Source of the DNA: Hamadaea sp.
GTDB lineage: Bacteria > Actinomycetota > Actinomycetes > Mycobacteriales > Micromonosporaceae
Reading direction: 5' to 3'
Assembly (NCBI RefSeq): GCF_013362815.1
Contig: NZ_JABFVK010000003.1
Location: 1-50,698 of the forward strand
DNA length: 50,698 nt
The notes under the pieces were generated by a model. The model was not told where the DNA came from. It worked only from the letters and a program-made list of their open reading frames with translations, and did no database searches. Within the stretch, counting starts at the first letter, position 1; each line of letters begins with the position of its first letter. Shown here piece after piece: positions 10,401-16,770 of the stretch. Both the position numbers and the translations under genes were made by a program.

Positions 10401-12051
10401 GTCCAGCTATGCCTCGTCGGCCTACAACTATGTGTCGTACTACGCGACGTCCACCTGGCACGCGGTGACGAGCGTCGCCCGGACCGTCGTGCATACGGTC
10501 AAGAAAGCCGCGCACACCGTACGCAAGGCGGTCCACCGGGTCACGCGGGCGATCAAACACACCGTCCACCGAGCGGTCCACTACGTCAAGAAGAAGTACA
10601 AGAAGGCCGTTCACGCGGTCAAGCGGACCGTCCACAGAGTCAAACATTCGGTGGCCAAGGCGATCAACCACGTCAAACACAAGGTCAAGACGACCTACCA
10701 CCGAATCAAGCAGGCCGGCCAGCGGGTCGTGCACAAGGTCACGAAGACCGTCAAACAGGTGGCCAACACGGTCAAGGACGCCTATCACGCAACCGCCACC
10801 TGGGTGAAGGAGCACAAGGACACCCTCATCCAGATCGGCGCGATCGTCGCCGGGGTGGCGGCCGGCCTGGCGTGCACCGCGGTAACCGCGGGAGCAGGTG
10901 CGGTGGCGTGTGCGGTGGGAGCCGCGGCGCTTATCAACCTCGGCAAGGACAGCGCCCAAGGCAACATCCACGGCTTCAAGGACGCGCTCGGCTCCCTCGG
11001 TCAGGGCGCCATTCAGGGCGGCGTCGGCGTCGTCACCGGCGGCGTCGGCGGGCTGGTCGCGGGCAAGGTGGCCGGAGCGATGGGCGGCTTCGCGGCGAAG
11101 GTCGGCGGGCGCATGATCGCCGGGTTCACCGACGGCGCGATCAGCGACACCGCATCCCAGCTGGTCACCACGGGCCGGGTGGATTGGACCGGGGTCGCGA
11201 TCTCGGGCGGCGTCGGCGCGATCACCGGCACCCGAGGCAGTCGCGACGGCCCGAGTTGCCACAGCTTCCAGCCCGCGACGCGGGTGGTGATGGCCGACGG
11301 GTCGACGAAGGCGATCAAGGACGTCAAGGTCGGCGACAAGGTGCTCGCCACCGACCCGGCAACGGGTAAGACCATGGCGAAGCCGGTGACGGTGCTGCAC
11401 AAGAACACCGACTCCGACCTGGCCGACGTGAGCGTACGCGACACGAAGACCGGCAAGGCGTCCACAGTGCACACGACGCAGCACCACCCGTTCTGGAGCG
11501 TCGCCGCGAAGGACTGGGTCGACGCGTCCGCCCTGAAACCAGGCGACCGTCTTCGGGACGTCGCCGGGCGTACCACCCAGATCGTCGTCGCCGTCAAGAC
11601 CTGGACCGGCCTCGCCGACATGCGCGACCTCACGGTCGCCGAAGTCCACACCTACTACGTCCTCGCCGGCGCCGCACCGGTCCTCGTCCACAACTGCGGC
11701 GGCGAGGTCACCGGTCACCCGGAGCGCTGTGACTGCGCCAATGGCGGAATCCCGAGGGTACGGAACGGGGCCCTCGCGGGCGGCGTACACCCGAGGACCG
11801 ACGTGCCGTTCGACGAGAACGGATTCCCCGACTTCTCGGCCTGGCGGCACCCGGATGTCCCCGATGTCCGCATCGAGCTCTCGGGTAATCGATCGACGGA
11901 CTTCGCCCGGGCGAACCGAGCGGCGGGTCTCGATGGCACGCCTGAGGGATATACGTGGCATCACCATCAAGAACCTGGGCTGATGCAGCTGATTGACTAT
12001 GATGTCCACCGTTTGACGGGCCACACCGGCGGCTTCTCGGGAGGGCGATGA
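1432..12051 (+). CDS. giant secreted Rhs/YD-repeat polymorphic toxin, LamG, Hint and WHH nuclease domains
   Basis: 3539 residues. A signal peptide is visible (hydrophobic 8-23, likely cleavage after AFA at 50-52). Next come a DNRLRE-like beta domain (about 342-535), an Ig/FN3-like region (540-650) and YD repeats from about 655. Three LamG-like modules interrupt the repeats (about 893-1128, 1186-1411, 1922-2133). The Rhs core motif (MHARWYNPATGQFDNRD) is near 2930. A Lys/His/Val-rich repeat (about 2979-3123) and a Gly/Ala hydrophobic stretch follow. A Hint autoprotease runs from Cys3276 to His3420-Asn3421-Cys3422. The last 115 residues carry TWHHH (W3509, H3510-3512) and DVHRLTGHTGG, the WHH group of HNH/Endo VII nucleases. 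GAGGAG precedes the ATG. By family precedent the Rhs shell encloses the toxin and Hint releases it. The SUKH gene follows directly. Confidence 0.92.
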   Translation: MDGRRPRFLVGFFLTVVMLLVTATPQPTTVFGPVGLKVSWLWSWLAAPSAFAGGKPIGPVQESGSAAGKGHYVGYADTKASGGAGRAPDKAPAERRDGKVQQLTTPDIKGFEPGRSVRSAKDSTAGSDLFANPDGSYTREVSQGAINYRDAKGAWQRIDPQVTSAGDRLGQRANQLGLQFARRGDDQRLVSAEFDGVGFGYSLLGAASVPAQTGAYSVTYAEVLPRTDLVLESRANGVKESIVLRERGTTSEWVFPLKLDGLTPSLDDSGGVILSDANGTVKGRIPPGLMHDSKFDQASGEFTSSNAVKYDLVQTSSGVALRVAADEKWLDDPARVYPVTVDPTADLTVDGDTYVYYGNDVDHSADDDIAIGTWDAGGHRGKGLLSSTDFAATFTGLRITSASLKLFLTWQGSCSAQPFTVHPITEPWSFSTVRYGSVSYTGPAFGAQIGTATPTNYAEACGNTAGNRAVGSWVSVPLTKATLDGWLSGTLANNGLGLDASQTATTDFKRFTSRNGPSGAVCDSHTCAPYLSVTYTPNVAPQIDSQYPPRDYQATSLTPELLARGHDPDVWPKAAVQYNYKVNDASGALVATSGWTSSSSWTVPAGKLQWSKTYYWWVVSYDGWATSPDPLNVAYYFPLSTPPPQPLVTSGLSQDAGGRGFEPSAGNYTTEAMDAQVATVGPALAVQRSYNSRDPRTGLAFGAGWSTVVDANVTERMASANGKTAVITYPTGTEVAFGRNADGSFNPPSGRYAVFTTVTGGYSLIDKDGTTYLFTRQVAGTPGMDGVYAITSIKDAAGRTLALAYNAAGQVETMTSASGRALHLTWSTPAGASKAHVATVFTDPAVAGDWNTASTWQYAYSGDQLTRVCPPTDYTHCTTYEYGTGSQYPTALLDAGPHSYWRLSEGAGAVKAASDVLDNGGTDAATYANVTLGQAGPLPGSAATAAGFNGTSSYVEVPGKLVSAASYQSVSMWFKTTTPDAVLFSYQKDPITGGTTAGNYTPGIYIGSSGKLRAAFWTNDVSAGIVSANPVTDGAWHHLVLAGAGNTQTLYLDGQVVGSRTGLITLIDAYSATHEYVGAGFLGGAWPDQSHQSGTSSQGFANYFTGSISDVALFDRTLTAADVAGLRGAASVAAHPLTKIVRPSGATAAQISYDPVSGVVTQVVDEHNGTWKISSSTVAGSSQVYAASVLSGGPADYLRMNETGVSEAVNEVNGGTGTYSTVTLGSPGPFADATAGRFDGTSSYVELPATDIPTTGPNSISMWFSMPSGSTKGGVLYAYQGMPLTDLTGSWWTPALYVGVDGKLRGGLWTGSATTRITSTASVADGKWHHVVLAAGTASQTLYLDGAVVGTLNAAVVTTGAAYAYVGAGRWEGNWPSHSTASIGYFPGSIGEFAFYKTQLTAAQVADQMAASKKASADAAGAALAKKIVVTDPMNATTTYLYDVDNGNRQVAEIWTDGTQERQTTYGYKDGYLRTMTDPNGNVTTSEHDARGNTISEQTCQDRSAGKCSTVYYTYYLNASSVVDPRNDQLTEVRDGRSASATDNTYLTKFEYDALGNKTKTTDALGRIAKTEYTDGTTIAAADVGFAPAGLPWRTTSPGGQVQTTTYFANGDVAQVTDPAGLVTKLAYDGQGRVVTKTEISDGYPNGVVTQVVYDKLGRITRQTDPATTNRVTGAVHTPVTTTVYNFDGQITQQTVSDATGGDAARTLQNSYDALGHIATATDASGKVSTFSYDLYGNMTREVDETGVETRYAYDANGHLLTSTLIGYTGDPNNPITARDLVTESRAYDPAGRLASITDAMGFVTAFTYTDNNLQVAVIKKNADGSQSYVAEQTEYDAAGNVIRELSNNNVTETKYTVDAVGRVTGETLDPNGVARRTSYTYNNDDLVTAKYFSDNTGYVTGVGSTFDTAGRVTSDWARTLGAGKPDGWWRLDASAGSAAVDSSGGDNTATLTSGVTWSGGAAAFNGTTGWATAAGPAVDTTKSFTVSAWVKLAANTIGQTAVSQDASVNSGFNLMYMKGSNRWSFTRNLTDITNSGSAMALSTAAPTLNTWTHLVGVFNSGNGQMTLYANGTAQGTATDPTPIAANGPLVIGRERYNGANDLPFNGSVANVQLYQRALTPSDVSTLYSNGQSGQPLGSIRNTTTYAYDQRGLKLSETDPLGNTEYYEYDESDNLVATTSAAVMAETNGGTPVSSRPVTTTGFDTFGDEVELRDPDGNVTVITRDASGRPTSTKLPSYTPPGGTPITATVSKTFDGSGNVTSTTDALGKVTGYSYDQFGRLSKAAAPNGGVTTYAYDLNDELLRTVNPLGAYAESTYDYLGRKITDSSFERSTSSTFTTSYAYSSAGFLQKVTQPSGSYLSYTSNAAGDVITQTDAAGNLTKFAYDYLGRQVAVTAPDGSKRTAVYDEPGNNVMTKAYATNGAFISKISAAYDGNGNRVSATDAFGRTTTFAYDATGMVTGETQPISATASITTSFGYDVEGHRTRYTDGRGNKHLSTYNSWGLLESQIEPATSANPNDRTWTISYDAAGRAVKQTQPGGVVVANTYDTVGNLTAQTGSGAEVASADRTFGYDLAGQLTSMKAGSGTDTFAYNDRGLLTATTGPSGVSSFGYTSDGLVSSRTDASGTSTYSYDTVDRLSGVTDAATGQSVSYTYDGLSRVTKQTYGSGDSRNFGYDSASRLASDTLKTSAGATVASIVYGYDLDGRETSKTTTGFAGSAAHTYSYDWAGRLTSWNNGATTTTYAYDASGNRTQLGAKAMVYDERDQLVGDGSTTYTYTARGTLKSTVTGSTTQTLASDAYGQQTAIGGQAYTYDSLGRVLTAGTTSLSYSGLANDVAGDGTATYSRDPDGDVLGVKPTSGTGVFAWADLHTDLVGQFTATGAALAGSSTYDPFGTVTATAGKVGNLGYQSEWTDSVANRVNMHARWYNPATGQFDNRDTVDNDPVPDSIDANHYQYGDGNPLQTIDTTGHFGWNPIKAIKKAVSTVVNTVSSYASSAYNYVSYYATSTWHAVTSVARTVVHTVKKAAHTVRKAVHRVTRAIKHTVHRAVHYVKKKYKKAVHAVKRTVHRVKHSVAKAINHVKHKVKTTYHRIKQAGQRVVHKVTKTVKQVANTVKDAYHATATWVKEHKDTLIQIGAIVAGVAAGLACTAVTAGAGAVACAVGAAALINLGKDSAQGNIHGFKDALGSLGQGAIQGGVGVVTGGVGGLVAGKVAGAMGGFAAKVGGRMIAGFTDGAISDTASQLVTTGRVDWTGVAISGGVGAITGTRGSRDGPSCHSFQPATRVVMADGSTKAIKDVKVGDKVLATDPATGKTMAKPVTVLHKNTDSDLADVSVRDTKTGKASTVHTTQHHPFWSVAAKDWVDASALKPGDRLRDVAGRTTQIVVAVKTWTGLADMRDLTVAEVHTYYVLAGAAPVLVHNCGGEVTGHPERCDCANGGIPRVRNGALAGGVHPRTDVPFDENGFPDFSAWRHPDVPDVRIELSGNRSTDFARANRAAGLDGTPEGYTWHHHQEPGLMQLIDYDVHRLTGHTGGFSGGR

Positions 12052-12052
12052 C

Positions 12053-12535
12053 GTGATGCTGTTGCAGGACAGCGCCTACTTCACCGGGCCGCCGCTCAGC
12101 GATGAGCTGATACGCCGGGCTGAGGAATCCCTCGGAGTCAAGCTGCCACGCAGCTACCTCGACGTGCTGCGAGAGCGCAACGGCGGCACACCGGTGAACC
12201 GTTGCTGTCCCACCCCATTCCCGACCTCGTGGGCACCCGATCATTTCGAGATCCATGCAGTGCTCGGAGTCGGCGGGAGCCGGGGAATCGATACGCCGGA
12301 CGGCAGCGCGTACCTGGTGGCGGAGTGGGGCTACCCGGAGGTCGGCGTCGTCGTCTGCGCGATGCCGTCCGGCGGTCATGACGCAGTCATGCTCGACTAC
12401 TCGGAATGTGGGCCCGTCGGCGAGCCGGCCGTGGCATACGTCGACGAGGATCGCGTACCTCGCCGGGTCGCCGCATCGTTTGCGGAGTTCCTCGGGATGT
12501 TGGTCGCCTGCGACGGAGAACCGCCCACCCGATGA
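12053..12535 (+). CDS. SUKH (SMI1/KNR4) family immunity protein
   Basis: About 160 residues, starting at GTG 12053 or ATG 12056, 1-4 nt after the toxin stop, with GGGAGGG upstream. The N-terminal pattern (ELIRRAEESLGVKLPRSYLDVL then RNGG) is the SUKH/SMI1-KNR4 signature. The C-terminal half ends in the usual helix (VAASFAEFLGML). SUKH proteins are the most common immunity proteins paired with HNH-type toxin tips. The position immediately behind the WHH toxin gene makes it the likely cytoplasmic inhibitor that protects the producer. The pairing is inferred from gene order and family knowledge. Confidence 0.88.
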   Translation: MMLLQDSAYFTGPPLSDELIRRAEESLGVKLPRSYLDVLRERNGGTPVNRCCPTPFPTSWAPDHFEIHAVLGVGGSRGIDTPDGSAYLVAEWGYPEVGVVVCAMPSGGHDAVMLDYSECGPVGEPAVAYVDEDRVPRRVAASFAEFLGMLVACDGEPPTR

Positions 12536-12543
12536 GGGAAGAT

Positions 12544-12591
12544 CCGCGGCGGACGGTGCTGCCCGCACCGCATGGTCACCGCCCGCCGCGG
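12544..12591. terminator. bidirectional hairpin between convergent genes
   Basis: CCGCGGCGGACGGTG (12544-12558) pairs with CACCGCCCGCCGCGG (12577-12591) in 14 of 15 positions. It sits between the convergent immunity gene (ends 12535) and kamA (ends 12600). No T-run is present, as is usual for GC-rich actinobacteria. Confidence 0.6.
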
Positions 12592-12599
12592 AGGCTCGG

Positions 12600-13961
12600 T
12601 CAGTCCTCCTGCTTGGCCCACCAGCGGCGGCCGGACTCCGGGAGGGTGTCGATCGGGTCGTAGTAGGCGTACCGCTTGGTGAGCGCGTCGGCCTCGGTGG
12701 CCTCGATCGAGGTGCGGTAGTTCTTGGTCCAGTACGAGATCCCGTGGTCGCGGTCGTACTCGGTGACCATGTGCACCCACCGCTTGCCGACGAACGGCAC
12801 GTCGCAGACGATCCGCGGGGTGGCGTAGCCGGGCAGGTAGCCCATGATGTCGTGCTGCAGCTGCTGGGCCTGCCAGACGGCGACGCGCCAGTGCTCGGCG
12901 TTGGGGATCATGTCGCACATGTAGAAGTAGTACGGCAGGATGTTCGCCTCGCCCTGGAGGGCGAAGCACAGGTCGAGCAGGTCGTGGCTGTGGGCGTTGA
13001 CGCCCCGCATGAGCACGCCCTGGTTGCGGACGTCGCGTACGCCGACTTCCAGCATGGTCCGGGCTGCCTTGGCGACGATCGGCGTAATCGAGTTCACGTG
13101 GTTGACGTGGGTGTGGATCGCCAGGTTGACGCCGCGGCGGCGGGCGGTGCGGGCGACCCGCTCGACGCCTTCGACCACGTCGGCCTGCAGCCAGTGCTGG
13201 GGCAGGCCCATGAGTGCCTTGGTGGCCAGCCGGATGTCGCGGATCGTCTCGATCTCCAGCAGCCGCATGAGGTACGCCTCGAGCTGCTTCCACGGCACGT
13301 TGGCCACGTCGCCGCCGGAGACCACGACGTCGCGTACGCCCGGGTGGTTCTTCAGGTACGCGATGTGCGCGTCGTACCGGTCGACCGGCTTCAGTTCCAG
13401 CTTCAGCTTGGCGACCGCCGGAGTGGAGTTGCCGACGAGGTCCATGCGGGTGCAGTGGCCGCAGTACTGGGGGCAGGTCGACAGGAGCTCGGCGAGAACC
13501 TTGGTCGGGTAGCGGTGGGTGAGGCCTTCGGCGACCCACATGTCGTGCTCGTGCAGCGAGTCCCGGGTGGCGTGCGGGTGTGACGTCCACTCGGGGAGCC
13601 GGTCGGAGGCGACCGGGAGCATGTAGCGGCGGACCGGGTCGGCGTAGAACGCCTCGGTGTACGCAGCGCCGGCGGCCGCTCCGGCCGGGACCATCGTGTT
13701 GAGCATCTGCGGCGGCAGCAGCATCGACATGGTCGCGGTGTGCTGCATGTCGGCTTCGAGGTCGGCGTAGAAGCGCTCGTCGAGCAGGTCGCCCATGACG
13801 GCGCGCAGCTGCTTGACGTTCTTGACGCAGTTCACCCGCTGCCACTGGGCGTTCTCCCACTGGGTGGCGGTGATGTCGCGCCAGCCGGGGAAGCGGGTCC
13901 AGTCGGGTTCGACGAGTTCCACGCGGCGGTACTCGTACGGCTGGCCTGCTTCGGTCGACAT
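12600..13961 (-). CDS. kamA: L-lysine 2,3-aminomutase (radical SAM, PLP)
   Basis: 453 residues from the ATG at 13961, chosen because GAGGAGGAG lies just upstream; the frame is open 12 codons further. KamA-family radical SAM enzyme with the cluster motif C163-x3-C167-x2-C170 (CPQYCGHCTR), followed by a VVSGGDV segment typical of the family. It interconverts L-lysine and L-beta-lysine using a [4Fe-4S] cluster, SAM and PLP. The divergent genes encode the next steps of beta-lysine catabolism (kamDE, kdd, kal), which supports lysine rather than another substrate. KamA homologues acting on glutamate or as EpmB exist, so the assignment rests partly on context. Confidence 0.9.
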   Translation of the reverse strand: MSTEAGQPYEYRRVELVEPDWTRFPGWRDITATQWENAQWQRVNCVKNVKQLRAVMGDLLDERFYADLEADMQHTATMSMLLPPQMLNTMVPAGAAAGAAYTEAFYADPVRRYMLPVASDRLPEWTSHPHATRDSLHEHDMWVAEGLTHRYPTKVLAELLSTCPQYCGHCTRMDLVGNSTPAVAKLKLELKPVDRYDAHIAYLKNHPGVRDVVVSGGDVANVPWKQLEAYLMRLLEIETIRDIRLATKALMGLPQHWLQADVVEGVERVARTARRRGVNLAIHTHVNHVNSITPIVAKAARTMLEVGVRDVRNQGVLMRGVNAHSHDLLDLCFALQGEANILPYYFYMCDMIPNAEHWRVAVWQAQQLQHDIMGYLPGYATPRIVCDVPFVGKRWVHMVTEYDRDHGISYWTKNYRTSIEATEADALTKRYAYYDPIDTLPESGRRWWAKQED

Positions 13962-14105
13962 CTGCTCCTCCTCGAGCGGTGGGGGTGACGGCGTCACACT
14001 ACTGGATTATTTTTTGTGTAGGAACTATTCTGCCGGAGAATTTCCGCCAGCGCTCGCCAAGCACCGGCTGTTGTACGTATCAAGGGCATGCAAGGAGATC
14101 TGACG
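13962..14105. promoter_or_regulatory. divergent kamA-kdd control region with palindromic operator candidate
   Basis: This 144-bp divergent intergenic region contains an A/T-rich core unusual for this DNA (ATTATTTTTTGTGTAGGAAC at 14005-14024). GGAACT ATTCT (14021-14031) and AGAAT TTCC (14037-14045) form an interrupted dyad around GCCGG. A shared regulator of both arms is plausible. A ribosome site AAGGAG (14092-14097) serves kdd. Confidence 0.5.
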
Positions 14106-15173
14106 ATGACGTCGCCCGTAGGTCTGCACCGGGTTCTCGAGCCGAACGGCGTGCTGCCGCAGGCGGCCCAGCGGCTGTCCACCGACCCGGCGATCGGCGC
14201 GGACGAGGTCCGGATCGCGGTCGAGAAGCTGAATCTGGACGCGGCGAGCTTCCGGCAGCTGTTCACCAAGCACGGCGGCGACGGCGACAAGGTGCGCGCG
14301 GAAGTTCTCGACATCATCGAAACCCGCGGAAAGATGCACAATCCGGTCACGGGCTCCGGCGGGATGCTGATCGGCACGGTCGAGGCGGTCGGCCCCGAAT
14401 CGCCGCTGGGCCTCAAGCCCGGTGATCGGGTGGCTACGCTCGTCAGCCTAACCCTCACTCCACTGAACATCATCGATGGTCTCGACCGGTGGGACGGGCT
14501 GTCGGAGCAAGTGCCCGCCGTCGGTTACGCGATCCTGTTCGGCCGCTCGATCGCCGCCAAACTGCCCGCCGACCTCGATCCCGAGCTGGCCCTGGCGGTC
14601 TTCGACGTCTGCGGTGCTCCGGCGCTGACCGAGCGCGTCGTGAAGAAGTACGCTGACCGCACTCCTGGCGGCTCGGGCAAGCCCTCCCCGGCGCCGACCG
14701 TCGCCGTCATCGGGGGAGCCGGCAAGTCCGGTTCGCTCGCACTGGCCGCCGCGCGACGGGCCGGCGCTGTGCGTACCACTGGGATCGTGCCGGTGGAAAG
14801 CGAGCGGGAGCGACTCGTGGCCGCGGAGCTCGCGGACGTCGTGGCCCTGGCCGACGCGCGCGACCCGGTGGCGCTGTCCGCAGCGGTGGAGACGGCGCTC
14901 GGGCGGCGCGCGGACGTCACGGTCGTGTGCGTCGACGTGCCGGGCTGCGAGCACGGCGCGATCCTGTCCACCGCGGACGGTGGCACGGTGATCTTCTTCT
15001 CGATGGCCACGAGCTTCGCCGCGGCCGCGCTCGGCGCGGAGGGTCTCGCCGCGGACGTCACCATGCTGATCGGCAACGGGTACGCCCCGGGGCACGCGGA
15101 CCTGGCGCTGGACCTGCTGCGCGAGGTTCCTGGCGTGCGGAGCCTCTTCGAGGCGCGACTAGCGGCAGACTGA
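14106..15173 (+). CDS. kdd: L-erythro-3,5-diaminohexanoate dehydrogenase
   Basis: 355 residues from ATG 14106, 8 nt after AAGGAG; an ATG at 14088 is in frame but has no such site. The sequence matches the Kdd family: N-terminal GLHRVLEPNGVLPQAAQRL, the segment GKMHNPVTGSGGMLIGTVEAVG and a Rossmann loop VIGGAGKSGSLALAAA near residue 200. It oxidises 3,5-diaminohexanoate to 3-keto-5-aminohexanoate with NAD+, directly downstream of the KamDE aminomutase reaction. It is the first gene of the rightward operon, with a 4-nt gap to the amidohydrolase gene. Confidence 0.9.
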   Translation: MTSPVGLHRVLEPNGVLPQAAQRLSTDPAIGADEVRIAVEKLNLDAASFRQLFTKHGGDGDKVRAEVLDIIETRGKMHNPVTGSGGMLIGTVEAVGPESPLGLKPGDRVATLVSLTLTPLNIIDGLDRWDGLSEQVPAVGYAILFGRSIAAKLPADLDPELALAVFDVCGAPALTERVVKKYADRTPGGSGKPSPAPTVAVIGGAGKSGSLALAAARRAGAVRTTGIVPVESERERLVAAELADVVALADARDPVALSAAVETALGRRADVTVVCVDVPGCEHGAILSTADGGTVIFFSMATSFAAAALGAEGLAADVTMLIGNGYAPGHADLALDLLREVPGVRSLFEARLAAD

Positions 15174-15177
15174 TCTC

Positions 15178-16770
15178 ATGTCGACCTCTCTGTACACGAA
15201 CGCCGTCATCCGGACCCCCGCCCTGCCGGTGCACGCCGGTCTGTCCGCCCTGCTCGTGGAGGACGGGATCGTCACCTGGCTGGGCCCGGTGGACGAGGCG
15301 CCGGCCGCCGACTCCGTCGTGGACGTCCAGGCGCTGGCGGGGGAGAACGCCCTGATCACCCCGGCGTTCGTGGACGCGCACGTGCACGCGACCGACAGCG
15401 GCCTGGCGCTGTCCGGGCTGGACCTCTCGGCGGCCCGCAGCGCTCGCGACGTGCTGGACGCGGTTGCGGCGTTCGCGGCGAGCCTGCCCGAGGGCGCCGT
15501 GCTGCTGGGACACGGATTCGACGAGTCCGCCTGGCCGCGCGAGTCCCAGGTCCCGCCGACCGCGGCTGAACTGGACCGCGCGGCTGGTGGGCGGGCCGTC
15601 TACCTGTCGCAGGCGTCGATCCACTCCGCGTTGGTCAGCACCGGACTGCTGAAGCTCGCCGAGGCGACGCCGGGCTACGACCCGTCCGGCTGGGTACGCC
15701 GAGACGCCCACCACGTCGTCCGCGAAGCGGCGTTCGCCGGGATCACGCCCGAGCAGCGGCAGTCGGCGCAACGGCGAGCGCTGGAGCACGCGGCGTCGCT
15801 GGGGATCGCGGCGATCCACGAGTGCGGCGGCCCCGGCACCTCCTCTGAGGACGACTTCACCGACGTCTTGGCCCTCGGGCGGTTGCCTGAGTTGCCCGAG
15901 GTCTACGGCTACTGGGGCGAACTGATGGGCGCGGCCAAGGCGGTCGACCTGGGCGCGGTCGGCGCAGGCGGCGACCTGTACGCCGACGGCGCTTTGGGAT
16001 CGCGTACGGCGCATCTGACCAGCGACTACCTCGACGGCGACGGCTGCGGGTTCGGCTACGTCACCGCCGAGCAGGTACGCGACCATCTGCTGGACTGCCA
16101 CCGGCACAGCTCCACCGGGCGCTTCGTGCAGGGCGGCTTCCACGCCATCGGCGACGCCGCCATCGCCACCGTCCTCGACGGGTTCGCCCTGGCGGCGGCC
16201 AAGCTCGGCGGCAACGGTGTCACCGGTGCGGAGGTGCTGCGGGAGTCCCGGCACCGCATCGAGCACGTGGAGATCGTGGACAAGGCGCTGATCGCCCGGT
16301 TCGTCGAGTACGGCATCGTGGCGAGCATGCAGCCGGCGTTCGACCGGCTGTGGGGCGGCGAGCATCAGATGTACGCCCAGCGCCTCGGGGTCGCCCGGTC
16401 GCTGGCGAGCAACCCTATGGGCCAGATGCACGCCGTCGGGGTGATGCTCGCCTTCGGCTCGGACTCCCCGGTGACTCCGCTCGACCCCTGGGGCTCCGTA
16501 CGCGCAGCGGCCAACCACTTCAACCCGGCCCAGCGGATGAGCCTGAAGTCGGCGTTCGCTGCGCATACGCGGGGCGGTTGGCGGGCCGCGCACCGGGATG
16601 ACGAAGGCGTGCTCGCTCCGGGCAAGCCCGCCACCTTCGCCGTCTGGCAGGCCCCGGCCGGGCTGGTCGGCACCCTGCCCGCACTGCTGCCCGCCCTGCC
16701 CGACGAGCCGTTGCCCGACCTGCCGGACTGCCGGTTGACCGTCCTTCGTGGAGAGAAGATCTATGGGTAA
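15178..16770 (+). CDS. YtcJ-type metal-dependent amidohydrolase
   Basis: 530 residues. Amidohydrolase-3/YtcJ-like fold with an N-terminal beta-sandwich, metal-binding DAHVHATDSG near residue 66, the later metal or substrate segments GGFHAIGDAAIA and HRIEHVE, and the SDSPVTPLDPW signature. The C-terminus ends in the usual small beta strand (LPDCRLTVLRGEKIYG). Such enzymes hydrolyse amides or N-acyl groups, but the substrate here is unknown. It lies inside the lysine operon between kdd and kamD and overlaps kamD by 8 nt, so a role tied to lysine-derived amides or N-acyl amino acids is an inference. It is not a standard member of the clostridial lysine fermentation cluster. Confidence 0.85.
   Translation: MSTSLYTNAVIRTPALPVHAGLSALLVEDGIVTWLGPVDEAPAADSVVDVQALAGENALITPAFVDAHVHATDSGLALSGLDLSAARSARDVLDAVAAFAASLPEGAVLLGHGFDESAWPRESQVPPTAAELDRAAGGRAVYLSQASIHSALVSTGLLKLAEATPGYDPSGWVRRDAHHVVREAAFAGITPEQRQSAQRRALEHAASLGIAAIHECGGPGTSSEDDFTDVLALGRLPELPEVYGYWGELMGAAKAVDLGAVGAGGDLYADGALGSRTAHLTSDYLDGDGCGFGYVTAEQVRDHLLDCHRHSSTGRFVQGGFHAIGDAAIATVLDGFALAAAKLGGNGVTGAEVLRESRHRIEHVEIVDKALIARFVEYGIVASMQPAFDRLWGGEHQMYAQRLGVARSLASNPMGQMHAVGVMLAFGSDSPVTPLDPWGSVRAAANHFNPAQRMSLKSAFAAHTRGGWRAAHRDDEGVLAPGKPATFAVWQAPAGLVGTLPALLPALPDEPLPDLPDCRLTVLRGEKIYG

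Noticed and set aside
11257-11697. Intein in the Rhs protein
   Set aside because: The module is bounded by Cys at the start and His-Asn-Cys at the end, but there is no homing endonuclease and it lies right before the toxin tip, so a cleaving Hint domain is the better reading.
8749-12024. Open frame of over 1000 codons on the minus strand within the Rhs gene, and another at 5170-7656
   Set aside because: Both are Val/Arg/Gly-rich antisense frames produced by high GC, with no domain pattern. The plus strand carries a coherent Rhs protein.
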